Shown here piece by piece: positions 38,469-46,245 of a DNA stretch of 64,000 nucleotides. Under the pieces are notes generated by a model. It searched no databases. It was not told the origin of the DNA and saw only the letters and a list, made by a program, of their open reading frames with translations. Made by a program: the position numbers and the translations under genes. Source of the DNA: Cytophagales bacterium CG12_big_fil_rev_8_21_14_0_65_40_12 (GTDB taxonomy: Bacteria; Bacteroidota; Bacteroidia; Cytophagales; Cyclobacteriaceae); NCBI GenBank assembly GCA_002786855.1, contig PCUU01000065.1, positions 62,001-126,000 on the forward strand, given 5' to 3'. The first letter of the stretch is position 1. Every line of letters starts with the position of its first letter.

Positions 38469-38693
38469 ATGACGATCGAACAAAAGAAAATATCGCTTAT
38501 TAACTGGATAACAAACCTTGAAGACGAAGTGATAATTGATCAGTTAGCAGGATTTCAAAAGACTTCCTTGGATGAACTTCCTAAAGCAATAGTAGAATTA
38601 CTAAAAATGGCAGAAGCTGAGCCGGAGGAAAATCTCATTAAGCATACAAGTGTTAGAGATATTCTGAATATGTATCGTCCTGAAATAGGTTGA
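38469..38693 (+). CDS. small antitoxin-like protein, no toxin partner
   Basis: The 74-residue acidic protein resembles the short helical proteins that precede RelE/ParE-type toxins in Bacteroidota (MTIEQKKISLINWITNLEDEVIIDQL at the N-terminus). Resemblance is by pattern only. No toxin-sized frame follows on the same strand; the downstream 50 bases lead into a tRNA terminator hairpin copy. It may be an orphan antitoxin left after toxin loss, or unrelated. A plausible promoter lies directly before it. Confidence 0.55.
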   Translation: MTIEQKKISLINWITNLEDEVIIDQLAGFQKTSLDELPKAIVELLKMAEAEPEENLIKHTSVRDILNMYRPEIG

Positions 38694-38721
38694 CCATAAT
38701 CTTTTGTTGAGATAGATCAAA

Positions 38722-38805
38722 AAACAAAAAGCCTCAGATTGCTCCGAGGCTTTTGTACCAGAGGCGGCCCCGATGCTTCGGGGTGAACCGCACGACCAGA
38801 TGGTC
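38722..38805 (-). repeat. partial tRNA-Leu 3'-end copy with a palindrome in the T arm
   Basis: This unit repeats 38810-38882 (terminator plus the 3' end of tRNA-Leu as far as the variable arm). In the T arm the nine bases GACTTGAAC of the real gene (plus-strand reading) are replaced by 20 bases holding the hairpin CCCCGATGCTTCGGGG (38768-38783) and TGAA. It cannot make a tRNA. The tRNA-Gly copy at 39091-39144 shows the same replacement at the same place. Confidence 0.75.
38726..38755 (-). terminator. duplicated copy of the tRNA-Leu terminator
   Basis: This is an exact repeat, 88 bases away, of the AAAAGCCTC...GAGGCTTTT hairpin at 38815-38842. It is the distal end of a duplication that also copies the 3' part of tRNA-Leu. 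Confidence 0.7.
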
Positions 38806-38814
38806 TTACAAACA

Positions 38815-38842
38815 AAAAGCCTCAGATTGCTCCGAGGCTTTT
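38815..38842 (-). terminator. terminator of tRNA-Leu
   Basis: On the minus strand AAAAGCCTC and GAGGCTTTT form a 9-bp stem with a 10-base loop, followed by TTTGTTTG. It starts two bases after the tRNA 3' end. Confidence 0.8.
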
Positions 38843-38843
38843 G

Positions 38844-38927
38844 TACCAGAGGCGGGACTTGAACCCGCACGACCAGATGGTCACAAGATTTTAAGTCTTG
38901 CGTGTCTACCAGTTCCACCACTCCGGC
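38844..38927 (-). tRNA. tRNA-Leu (TAA)
   Basis: An 84-base class II tRNA: acceptor GCCGGAG pairs with CTCTGGT (two G-U pairs), discriminator A, D arm with CTGGTAGA, anticodon stem CAAGA/TCTTG with loop CTTAAAA giving anticodon TAA, a long variable arm (TGACCATCTGGTCG) and T arm GCGGG-TTCAAGT-CCCGC. CCA is not encoded. It reads UUA/UUG codons. It is followed by a terminator and a defective 3'-end copy. Confidence 0.96.
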
Positions 38928-38982
38928 ATCGACTATCAGATAGTCAAGTTTTTTGGTAGTATTTAAGACCTATTGGCCTTAA

Positions 38983-39012
38983 AATAAAAAAGCGAGATCA
39001 CAATCACGCTTT
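38983..39012 (-). terminator. terminator downstream of tRNA-Gly
   Basis: Minus-strand AAAGCG-T-GAT and ATC-T-CGCTTT form a stem with one T-T mismatch and a TGTG loop, followed by TTTTATTTT. It would end transcripts from tRNA-Gly and its partial copy before tRNA-Leu. Confidence 0.65.
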
Positions 39013-39032
39013 CTTTTCTTTATCGAGATACA

Positions 39033-39050
39033 ATTCCGAACCTTCGGAAT
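39033..39050. repeat. palindrome with the same core as the tRNA-copy hairpins
   Basis: ATTCCGAA-CC-TTCGGAAT is a perfect 8-bp inverted repeat. It shares the core CCGA-nnCT-TCGG with the palindromes at 38768 and 39106. The flanks do not clearly match a tRNA. Confidence 0.5.
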
Positions 39051-39090
39051 GTACCTTGCGACTCATTTTAAAGACTTGTGTCTTTACATA

Positions 39091-39144
39091 ATGAGCGGGA
39101 GACGGTCCCGATACTTCGGGACGAACCGCACACCATCTTGGCAA
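39091..39144 (-). repeat. partial tRNA-Gly 3'-end copy with a palindrome in the T arm
   Basis: ATGAGCGGGAGACGG matches the real gene's 3' end and its flank (39197-39211). The T-loop bases GATTCGAAC are then replaced by 20 bases holding TCCCGATACTTCGGGA (39106-39121) and CGAA, after which CCGC...TTGGCAA again follows the tRNA with growing divergence. Beyond 39144 the match fades. It cannot fold as a tRNA. Confidence 0.65.
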
Positions 39145-39199
39145 ATTACGTATTTCGTCTACTCATAAACAGAAGAATCGAAGTCTCCTCCATTTCATG

Positions 39200-39272
<73 letters not shown>

Positions 39273-39499
39273 TTATTTCAACACTAAAAATTCACTCTTA
39301 TTGCGAATTGGAGTGCAAATTTAACTAAGGGCTTCAAATATGCAACGGGTTTACCAAAAAAATAATTAAAAATACGCTTTTGCCTAAGCTTGGGCAAGGA
39401 AACACGTCCGACCATGCAACCCTTGTTACTTTTTTCAATCCATGCAGTAATGAATAACCATCATTATCGTCAGATCAGTAAGCACTAACCCAAACCTCC

Positions 39500-41863
39500 A
39501 TGATTAAAAACATTTTTATCACCGCCCTCCGCGTATTTTGGAAAGAACGCGGCTATTCCATTTTGAATATTCTAGGCCTCACGGTCGGTATAGCCTCCAG
39601 CTTAATGCTGTTCCTCTACATTCAAGACGAAAAATCTGTCAACCTTTTCCATAAAGACGTTGATCGAATTTATCAGGTCATGGAACACCAGCGCTACTCT
39701 GGCGGTTACGTGCTCACCACCACGGCCAACCCTGGGCCGCTTAAAGATGCCTTCAAAGCTGAAATGCCCGAAGTGGAATACATTACTCAAATGACTTGGG
39801 GGCAGGAGCGGTTGTTTATTGTAGGCGACCAATCATATAAGTCCCAAGGACGAGTAGCCAGCGAAGATTTCTTTCAGGTTTTCGACTTTCCATTTATCGA
39901 AGGTGCTAAGGAGGGCAGCCTCACCGCTCCAGACATTATTTACCTCTCTGCTTCTTTAGCAAAACGCATTTTCAATCGTACGGACGTAATTGACAAGGCC
40001 ATCATGGTCAATGGTTGGGGAGAATATAAAGTGGGTGGGGTTTTCAAAGACCCTCCTGTCAATTCTACCTTAGACTTTGAATTTGTAATGCCCATTGAAC
40101 CATGGTTAAAAACCAACGAATGGCTTGAAGACTGGGGTAATAATGGCATTAGAGACTATGTTAAGCTGCATTCAGGGGTTGACGCCAGCGCATTCAATTC
40201 AAAGATCAAAGACTATGTTAAAACAAAAAATGAAGGTTCGGTAGTTGAACTCTTTGTGCAGAACCTTGGAGAACAATATTTGTATGGAGGATTTAAAGAT
40301 GGCTTACCAAGTGGTGGCAGAATTACTTATATAAGGCTATTTGGTTATGTAGCGATTTTCATTCTGGTCATTGCTTGTATCAACTTTATGAATTTAGCCA
40401 CTGCCCGAACTTCGAAAAGGGCCAAAGAAGTTGGGGTTAAAAAAGCGGTTGGTTCAACGAGAGGTCAGTTAGTGGCTCAGTTCATGGGAGAGTCCATCAT
40501 CATGGCATCGATCTCAACACTTTTGGCCGGGCTAGTCATTATGCTGCTATTGCCGAGCCTGAATGCCTTTACAGAAAAGGAAATGGCATTTTCCTTATTA
40601 AATGGCGCTGATCTTTCTTTGCTGTTGAGTATGGCATTGATCGTAGGCGTTTTGGCTGGAAGCTATCCTTCTCTATTTCTTTCTTCTTTTTCAGCTATAA
40701 AAGTGCTTCGTGGTAGCTTCAAATCATCTACTTGGACCAATGGCATTCGAAAAGGATTGGTTGTTTTTCAATTCCTAATCTCCATTTTCTTGATCATAAG
40801 TAGTTTAGCTGTACATAAGCAAATCACTTTCGTAAAAAACAAAAACCTGGGCTACGATAAAGAAAATGTAATTTATATTCCTTTGGAAGGTAAACTACAG
40901 CAGGAAAGCACCATTGATCTATTTAAGGCCCGAATGCTCGAAAACCCTAATATTCTGAACGTTTCTACGGCCAGTAATACCCCAATTGATATCGGAAGCT
41001 CTACCTCAGGTGGTTATTCCTGGGAAGGAAAAGACCCAAATAGCCAAGTGCTATTCACGGTTTTGCAGGTAAGCAATGACTTTATTGAAACCTTGGGCAT
41101 GGAAATGAAAGAAGGACGTTCTTTCGACCCCAACTTGATAAGTGACACTTTGAATGTGATTATCAATGAGCAAACCGCTAAGAACATGAATGTGGAAAAT
41201 CCATTGAACCATCCCATCACATTCTGGGAAAGAACAGGCAAAGTAGTCGGGATTGTTAAGGACTTCCATTTTGCTTCCTTGCACAATAAAATCGACCCTT
41301 TGGTCATCGCCTTGAGACCAGAATCTTCAAGTTTTATGTTTCTGAAAACTAATGCGGAAAATACAGAAGCCACTTTGAATTATGTTGAAAGTGTATTTAA
41401 AGAAGTAAATGGCCAATATCCTTTCGAATACCGTTTTCTGGATGAACAATATGAGGGACTGTATAGAAGAGAATCTGACATAGGGGTGTTGGCCAATATC
41501 TTCACACTAATTGCTGTGTTTATTTCCCTTTTAGGTTTGTTTGGACTGGCATCTTTTGCGGCAGAACAAAGGATCAAAGAAATAGGCATCAGAAAAGTGC
41601 TGGGCGCTGGAGTTGGCAATCTGATTTTACTTTTAGCGAAGAACTTCCTATTGCTTGTTTTATTAGGTTTTGCTGTAGCCGTACCGCTGGCTTATCTCTT
41701 TTTAACTGATTGGATGTCATCATTCGAATATACCACTACCATTGGCCCAAGCATTTATGCGCTATCCGGTGTGGCTTCCATTTTAATTGCGCTGCTTACG
41801 GTGAGTTATCATTCACTTCGCGCTGCGGCCTCAAATCCAGTTAAGAGTTTGAGGTATGAATGA
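39500..41863 (+). CDS. FtsX/MacB-type ABC transporter permease
   Basis: A 787-residue inner-membrane permease of the duplicated type common in Bacteroidota. The first helix (about residues 21-41, NILGLTVGIASSLMLFLYIQ) is followed by a MacB-like periplasmic domain, an FtsX unit of about three helices (residues 280-400), a second helix plus periplasmic domain, and a final FtsX unit (residues 670-780) ending SNPVKSLRYE. The family extrudes lipoproteins, peptides or drugs, or acts mechanically. The ATPase subunit is not in the window. It is flanked by tRNA-Gly and a convergent gene, so it is monocistronic. Confidence 0.88.
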   Translation: MIKNIFITALRVFWKERGYSILNILGLTVGIASSLMLFLYIQDEKSVNLFHKDVDRIYQVMEHQRYSGGYVLTTTANPGPLKDAFKAEMPEVEYITQMTWGQERLFIVGDQSYKSQGRVASEDFFQVFDFPFIEGAKEGSLTAPDIIYLSASLAKRIFNRTDVIDKAIMVNGWGEYKVGGVFKDPPVNSTLDFEFVMPIEPWLKTNEWLEDWGNNGIRDYVKLHSGVDASAFNSKIKDYVKTKNEGSVVELFVQNLGEQYLYGGFKDGLPSGGRITYIRLFGYVAIFILVIACINFMNLATARTSKRAKEVGVKKAVGSTRGQLVAQFMGESIIMASISTLLAGLVIMLLLPSLNAFTEKEMAFSLLNGADLSLLLSMALIVGVLAGSYPSLFLSSFSAIKVLRGSFKSSTWTNGIRKGLVVFQFLISIFLIISSLAVHKQITFVKNKNLGYDKENVIYIPLEGKLQQESTIDLFKARMLENPNILNVSTASNTPIDIGSSTSGGYSWEGKDPNSQVLFTVLQVSNDFIETLGMEMKEGRSFDPNLISDTLNVIINEQTAKNMNVENPLNHPITFWERTGKVVGIVKDFHFASLHNKIDPLVIALRPESSSFMFLKTNAENTEATLNYVESVFKEVNGQYPFEYRFLDEQYEGLYRRESDIGVLANIFTLIAVFISLLGLFGLASFAAEQRIKEIGIRKVLGAGVGNLILLLAKNFLLLVLLGFAVAVPLAYLFLTDWMSSFEYTTTIGPSIYALSGVASILIALLTVSYHSLRAAASNPVKSLRYE

Positions 41864-41872
41864 TTGGATTGA

Positions 41873-42343
41873 CTACTTCACTGGCGCATAAGGATTAATT
41901 TCTCTGAGCTTTTCTTCTAAAGCGCGAAGGTCTTTGATCCTTAGCCAACTGACCCTGATTTTATGTTTGACCATTTTGTCCTCACTGTCGAGGAGATTAA
42001 GGCCAATGTGCAAATGGTCGGTTTCGAAATAGCTATCGAAGTTGTACTTAGTAATCAGTAGTGATTTTTCCTTTTTCGAAAATAGTTTTTTAGTGTTTAC
42101 CACTACGCCATTATCTGCTTCGATGGCGGTAAGGTATATGGGCCAATTGACGAGGCTAGACATAAATCCAAAAATAGGAGCAAAGGCAACTAAAAGCAGC
42201 AAACTCGTCATGTCTGGCGCAATTATGTATTTATAAAAAAATATGAAGACCACGAATACGAGGTAGAAATAGAGCAAATACTTGAATCGATTCACCTTGC
42301 CTTTATTGCTGATCTGTTTCATAGTTTTGGTTTGAAATTCCAT
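41873..42343 (-). CDS. membrane protein of unknown function (PH-like C-terminal part)
   Basis: I do not recognise this 156-residue protein. Two adjacent membrane helices (about residues 22-40 and 43-65) are followed by a soluble domain with alternating strands and a final helix (LRALEEKLREINPY), reminiscent of bacterial PH-like membrane proteins; that is a pattern impression only. ATG at residue 8 (42322) is an equally good start. It ends nine bases from the permease stop on the opposite strand, and the SpoU gene lies 20 bases upstream, so it may be co-transcribed with it. Confidence 0.6.
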   Translation of the reverse strand: MEFQTKTMKQISNKGKVNRFKYLLYFYLVFVVFIFFYKYIIAPDMTSLLLLVAFAPIFGFMSSLVNWPIYLTAIEADNGVVVNTKKLFSKKEKSLLITKYNFDSYFETDHLHIGLNLLDSEDKMVKHKIRVSWLRIKDLRALEEKLREINPYAPVK

Positions 42344-42363
42344 TTGTAAGGTAGTGAAAAGGC

Positions 42364-42897
42364 TTAGCCAAATTTAATTTTTGAAGTTAAATCCCACAGC
42401 ACCACACCTATGCTTACTGAAATATTGAGTGAATGTTTTGTGCCGAATTGAGGGATTTCTAAACAAGCATCTGCCACTTGGACAACGGCATCTTCAACGC
42501 CAAAAACTTCGTTTCCAAAAACCAAAGCGTACCTTTTTCCTGATGACACCTGAAAAGCTTCCAAAGAAATACTTCCTTCTGCTTGCTCTACCGCCAACAC
42601 TTCGAAACCTTCGGTTTGCAGCTTGAGACAAAGGGCAGCTGTATCTTCAGCGTATTCCCATTCAACCGATTCTGTTGCGCCTAAGGCAGTTTTATTGATT
42701 TCGCGATGAGGGGGTTGTGCGGTTATGCCACAGAGATAGATCTTCTCAATGGCAAAGGCATCTCCTGTTCTAAAGGCAGAGCCCACGTTGTTCATGCTTC
42801 TCACATTGTCGAGCACCAAAACGAGCGGTAATTTTTCCGAAGTTTTAAACTCCTCCAGACTCATTCGGTCTAGCTCGTCATTCTTAAGTTTTCGCAT
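42364..42897 (-). CDS. TrmH/SpoU family RNA 2'-O-methyltransferase
   Basis: SAM-dependent methyltransferase acting on ribose 2'-OH of tRNA or rRNA. The SPOUT motifs are present in order: NNVGSAFRTGDAFAIEKIYLCG (motif 1), KRYALVFGNEVFGVED (motif 2) and the knot SLNISVSIGVVLWDL (motif 3). At 177 residues it lacks the N-terminal extension of TrmB/RlmB-type members. The start at 42897 (MRKLKNDEL) replaces 42948: the longer form would begin inside the terminator of the upstream gene. The target nucleotide cannot be told from sequence. Confidence 0.92.
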   Translation of the reverse strand: MRKLKNDELDRMSLEEFKTSEKLPLVLVLDNVRSMNNVGSAFRTGDAFAIEKIYLCGITAQPPHREINKTALGATESVEWEYAEDTAALCLKLQTEGFEVLAVEQAEGSISLEAFQVSSGKRYALVFGNEVFGVEDAVVQVADACLEIPQFGTKHSLNISVSIGVVLWDLTSKIKFG

Positions 42898-42947
42898 TGC
42901 CGAAATTAAAAAAAGTATTCCTAACCATTGGCAAAAACAATTGGGCA

Positions 42948-42977
42948 TAAAAAAAGTAAGGGCCTTTTGCCCTTACT
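42948..42977 (-). terminator. terminator of the 43003 barrel gene
   Basis: On the minus strand AGTAAGGGC and GCCCTTACT form a perfect 9-bp stem with a five-base loop followed by seven T. It lies 26 bases after the stop of the barrel gene and shows that the methyltransferase gene starts downstream of it. Confidence 0.9.
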
Positions 42978-43002
42978 CCACACTAGGCCTTCACAAGAAC
43001 CA

Positions 43003-43617
43003 TCAAAAATGAAAGCCAACATAAAGTGTTAAAGCCGAATTCTTAGCATCACTAGCAGCTTCGCCAGCAAATGAACCAGACTTTCCTATTTCTTTAAATC
43101 CATAATTATATCGTACTCCTAAGATTCCGCCATCAAAATCATAGCCTAGGCCAGCAGCCATACCATAATCGAGTGTGTTGAAATCATCACGATCTAATTC
43201 TTGAACTGAGTTGATTGAACCATCGCCATCAACATCCTTAATTTTTACGTCTACCAGAAACCCTACATAAGGTCCGGCATGGATATTAAGTTTTCCAAAA
43301 TTTGCGGTAAACATGACTGGCACTTTTATATAGTTGAGGTTAAACCTGTATGTCCCGCTTCCTGATAAAAAATTGTCGTATTGAAGCGCAGCACCATTTT
43401 GGGAATAAAGAAATTCGTATTGAATTCCCAGGTTGCCAGCCAGGTTGTGTTTGCTATAAATACCGATATTGAGCCCAACTTTGGCATTTTCATCGTCCAC
43501 ATTATCCACGTATAAATTCGAAATATTCGTCCCAACAGTGAATCCTGTTTGAGCTTTCAGTGTGGTGACAAAAGCCATCATCAAGGCTGAAAGACATATT
43601 ATTTTGATAGTTTTCAT
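43003..43617 (-). CDS. outer-membrane beta-barrel protein (porin-like, PorT family type)
   Basis: A 204-residue protein with a signal peptide (residues 1-22, ending TLKAQ) and a small eight-strand-type barrel (TGFTVGTNISNLYVDN, NLGIQYEFLYSQNGAAL, LNIHAGPYVGFLVDVKI, GILGVRYNYGF), ending in the aromatic signal LYVGFHF. It fits the Bacteroidota outer-membrane barrel domain group whose roles are mostly unknown. Monocistronic: terminators lie on both sides. An acidic loop, KIKDVDGDGS, looks like a calcium-binding sequence. Confidence 0.82.
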   Translation of the reverse strand: MKTIKIICLSALMMAFVTTLKAQTGFTVGTNISNLYVDNVDDENAKVGLNIGIYSKHNLAGNLGIQYEFLYSQNGAALQYDNFLSGSGTYRFNLNYIKVPVMFTANFGKLNIHAGPYVGFLVDVKIKDVDGDGSINSVQELDRDDFNTLDYGMAAGLGYDFDGGILGVRYNYGFKEIGKSGSFAGEAASDAKNSALTLYVGFHF

Positions 43618-43668
43618 AATTTTTATGTTTTGGTGGTGCTTAATGAATAAGCGATCCGGTTGTGAAAG

Positions 43669-43694
43669 AAGGTGCCCAGTTGAGCGGGCACTTT
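43669..43694 (-). terminator. weak terminator-like hairpin after the coiled-coil lipoprotein gene
   Basis: GTGCCC and GGGCAC form a 6-bp stem with an eight-base loop, extended by two A-T pairs past a mismatch. The T tract on the minus strand is poor (CTTCTTTC), so termination is uncertain. Confidence 0.35.
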
Positions 43695-43735
43695 CTCGTT
43701 TGATTAGAATTCTCTAATCTGTCAATGGTTATTGA

Positions 43736-44653
43736 TTAGCTTTTTGTAGAAATGACCAAGTATTTAGAAACCTTCCAAAATTTTTCAGGAACGGTAATTT
43801 CTAGGTATTTGATGTTCTCTTCGTTTTCGTCTTGAATGATCACATAAGAATCGGCAGGATGTTCTGATATCAATTGCACTTGCGAAGCTTCAATCGGTAA
43901 CTTATTAAATTCTCTAATGTCGATTTTAATGTATTCATCGTCATTGGCAGACTCATTCAGGTCGATTGATCTGCCCAAGCCTAGAAAACCACGTTCCTTA
44001 GTTACCAAACCACGCTCCTTTAAGTCCTTGTAAGAACCTACTGCATATCTTACGGTGTTCAGATTGTCATTCAAACCATTCAAAAGTTCGATTTCTTGTT
44101 CTTTATCTGAAATCACTCTTACCTGATTTGCCGATTGGATTTGAACCGAGTCATAAAGTCCCGCTATGACTTGGAACTGCTCATTCTTCATTTCAATTTG
44201 GTCCTTCAGGTCAATGATCAAGGCACTTCTTTCTTCCAAATCTGCTGTCAGTTGGTTGATTCTTTTTTGGAATCCGCTGGTTTTCAAGTTTGAATTTCTA
44301 AGCTTACCGTTGAGTTCTGCGATTGTCTTATTCGATTCGTCTACCAAGGTGCCGATCATATCAAGCTCTTTGATCAGCTTGTCCTTGCTTGATTTTTTGC
44401 CCGATTCAGTATCGGCTATAAGTTCGTGTTTCTTTACTATTGCAGCCACCTGGCCTTCGACCTGATTCATGAGATTCAGTACCTCGTTAAATTCATTTTC
44501 CTTCGAAACCAATTCAGATTTCATTTGCGCTATTGATACCTCTTGGTTTTTTAGTTTTGTTTCCTGCTCGCTATTGCAAGAAGTAAGACTGATTGTGGCT
44601 AACCCTGCAATGGCGAGTAGCATCGCAGCTTTATTAGTTCTTTGATTTTTCAT
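43736..44653 (-). CDS. coiled-coil lipoprotein under a sigma-54-type promoter
   Basis: A lipoprotein signal ends at LTSC (Cys26). Residues about 30-185 are a long heptad-type coiled coil (LNQVEGQVAAIVKKHELI, AELNGKLRNSNLK), followed by a compact C-terminal domain of about 110 residues (GLVTKERGFLGLGRSIDLNES onward, then YVIIQDENEENIKYLEITVP). It resembles Bacteroidota proteins annotated as Cbp1-family collagen-binding adhesins; that label is tentative and no binding function is implied. A -24/-12 promoter stands 46 bases upstream, and the sigma-54 activator gene lies just beyond it, separated by a terminator. Confidence 0.75.
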   Translation of the reverse strand: MKNQRTNKAAMLLAIAGLATISLTSCNSEQETKLKNQEVSIAQMKSELVSKENEFNEVLNLMNQVEGQVAAIVKKHELIADTESGKKSSKDKLIKELDMIGTLVDESNKTIAELNGKLRNSNLKTSGFQKRINQLTADLEERSALIIDLKDQIEMKNEQFQVIAGLYDSVQIQSANQVRVISDKEQEIELLNGLNDNLNTVRYAVGSYKDLKERGLVTKERGFLGLGRSIDLNESANDDEYIKIDIREFNKLPIEASQVQLISEHPADSYVIIQDENEENIKYLEITVPEKFWKVSKYLVISTKS

Positions 44654-44698
44654 GGCTACTATTTTTTAAAGTTTAAAATCACTGTGTGACCTTCTTTT

Positions 44699-44714
44699 TG
44701 CCAATTCGATACCA
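44699..44714 (-). promoter_or_regulatory. candidate sigma-54 (-24/-12) promoter of the coiled-coil lipoprotein gene
   Basis: On the minus strand TGGTATCGAATTGGCA has GG and GC separated by exactly 10 bases, fitting the sigma-54 pattern TGGyay-N5-TTGCA apart from G for T before the final GC. The transcript would begin about 12 bases later, giving a leader near 35 bases before ATG 44653. The neighbouring gene encodes a sigma-54 activator. Confidence 0.6.
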
Positions 44715-44770
44715 AAAAGGGAAAAACATACAACTCATTGATATTCATATATTTGAAAGCCATATAAACA

Positions 44771-44799
44771 AAAAACGCTCTACAAATGAGAGCGTTTTT
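44771..44799 (-). terminator. terminator of the sigma-54 activator gene
   Basis: AAAAACGCTCT and AGAGCGTTTTT form a perfect 11-bp stem with a seven-base loop and T-rich tail on the minus strand, 35 bases after the stop codon. It separates the activator gene from the promoter-lipoprotein unit downstream. Confidence 0.92.
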
Positions 44800-44833
44800 A
44801 TCAAAATGAAATGAATTTTAAGGGATAGACAGT

Positions 44834-46183
44834 TTATTCCTCCATCTCTTTTAGCATTCTGTAAATGGTGGATTGACCAATGTCCAATTTCTGAGCTACA
44901 AGCTTAATATCGTCATCGTAGTTTTTGAGGTAGAGCTTCACAATGCGTTGATTATATTCCTTCAAACTCATTTCTTCGCCCGACATTTCGGAGATTACGT
45001 CTCGTGTTCCGAAGGTAATGTCATCGGGCAGAATGGTTTCACCCTCGGCCATTACTACGGCCAATTCTACCACTGATTTAAGTTCTCTGATATTTCCGGG
45101 ATAGGCATATCCGAGCAGCTTTTTACTGGCCTCGGAACTAAGTGCTTTGGTAGCCAACCCATTTTCTTTGCAAAAAGCGGCAATAAAATGCTTGGCCAAC
45201 ATCAATACATCTTTTCCTCTTTCTCGTAATGGAGGCAATTGGATGATGATACCAAACAAACGGTAGTACAAATCTTCTCTAAAATTTCCGGCCTTTACTT
45301 CTTCCAGCAAATCGCGATGAGTGGCTGCCACAATACGACAATTGATTTTGACGGTTTCCTTTCCGCCAACCCGAGTAATTTCCTTTTCTTGAAGCACTCT
45401 GAGTATTTTGGCTTGAAGGGTCTTGTCCATTTCACCCATTTCATCCAAAAACAAAGTGCCTCCATCGGCTTGTTCAAACTTTCCCAAATGTCGATTAGCA
45501 GCTCCGGTAAAGGCTCCTTTTTCATGACCAAAGAGTTCGCTCTCTGCCAACTCTTTAGGAATCGCGCTCATATTCACTGCAACAAACGGATGATTCTTTC
45601 TATCAGAATTATAATGTACGGCTTTGGCCACTAGCTCCTTGCCAGTTCCTGTTTCGCCATAAACAATTACTGATATATTGGTCGTAGTTGCCTTTTTTAT
45701 CAAGTGAAAAACCTTTTTCAGCGGTTCACTTTGGCCTATAATTGAGTTTTGAAAGTCATACTTTTGTTCAACCTCAGAAAGTAAAACCTCGATTCTCTTT
45801 TCTAAATAAGACTTGTCTCGGATGTGCTTGATGACATTATGAAGCCTGTCCTTAATGTCCTTGGTTTTTGAAATATAGTCGTAAGCACCAATTTTTAGCA
45901 AACCCACAGCGGTATCGATTTCGCTCTGTTCAGAAATGATAATCACTTTTATTTCAGGCACTTGCTCCCTTATTTTTAAGAGCAGTTCTTCCCCATTGAA
46001 ATCTGGCAGTCGATAATCCAGTGTTATGACTTTCGGCTTTTCCTTCAGTGCGGCCAGTAACGACTCTCCGTTTTCAAAGGACTTTACTTTAAAATCAGGG
46101 TTGAGTTCTAACGTATAAACCAGCAGTTTGCGGTACCATTCGTCATCTTCAACTACAAAAATGGAAAAAGAAGCTTCGTTCAT
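44834..46183 (-). CDS. sigma-54-dependent response regulator (NtrC/AtoC family)
   Basis: Activates RNA polymerase carrying sigma-54 when phosphorylated. Domains in order: receiver (residues 5-120; phosphorylatable Asp56 in VITLDYRLPDFNG), AAA+ (about 140-375; Walker A GETGTGKE, the sigma-54 contact loop GAFTGA, Walker B GGTLFLDEMGEM) and a Fis-type helix-turn-helix (about 410-449, VAQKLDIGQSTIYRMLKEM). Complete at 449 residues. ATG 46183 is chosen over TTG 46189, which belongs to the -7 element. No histidine kinase is adjacent; the hybrid kinase 1 kb upstream is a possible but unproven partner. Likely target: the -24/-12 promoter at 44699. Confidence 0.94.
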   Translation of the reverse strand: MNEASFSIFVVEDDEWYRKLLVYTLELNPDFKVKSFENGESLLAALKEKPKVITLDYRLPDFNGEELLLKIREQVPEIKVIIISEQSEIDTAVGLLKIGAYDYISKTKDIKDRLHNVIKHIRDKSYLEKRIEVLLSEVEQKYDFQNSIIGQSEPLKKVFHLIKKATTTNISVIVYGETGTGKELVAKAVHYNSDRKNHPFVAVNMSAIPKELAESELFGHEKGAFTGAANRHLGKFEQADGGTLFLDEMGEMDKTLQAKILRVLQEKEITRVGGKETVKINCRIVAATHRDLLEEVKAGNFREDLYYRLFGIIIQLPPLRERGKDVLMLAKHFIAAFCKENGLATKALSSEASKKLLGYAYPGNIRELKSVVELAVVMAEGETILPDDITFGTRDVISEMSGEEMSLKEYNQRIVKLYLKNYDDDIKLVAQKLDIGQSTIYRMLKEMEE

Positions 46184-46186
46184 AAT

Positions 46187-46194
46187 CAAATCTA
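46187..46194 (-). promoter_or_regulatory. -7 promoter element abutting the sigma-54 activator gene
   Basis: TAGATTTG on the minus strand is an exact TAnnTTTG match and ends three bases before ATG 46183, so translation would start at or almost at the RNA 5' end. No good -33 TTG was found at normal spacing. Confidence 0.5.
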
Positions 46195-46245
46195 CAAAAT
46201 GATAATTTCACTAAATTATTTAATTTGAAAAAGTAAGGGAAGGGC

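Noticed and set aside
38722-38882. CRISPR array made by the repeats near tRNA-Leu
   Set aside because: Only two units, both explained as tRNA 3' end plus terminator; no spacers and no cas genes.
42898-42948. Upstream start of the SpoU methyltransferase
   Set aside because: It would start inside the terminator of the barrel gene at 43003; MRKLKNDEL at 42897 is the natural N-terminus.
45239-45634. 131-codon plus-strand frame inside the sigma-54 activator
   Set aside because: Antisense shadow of the AAA+ domain, which is fully conserved on the other strand.
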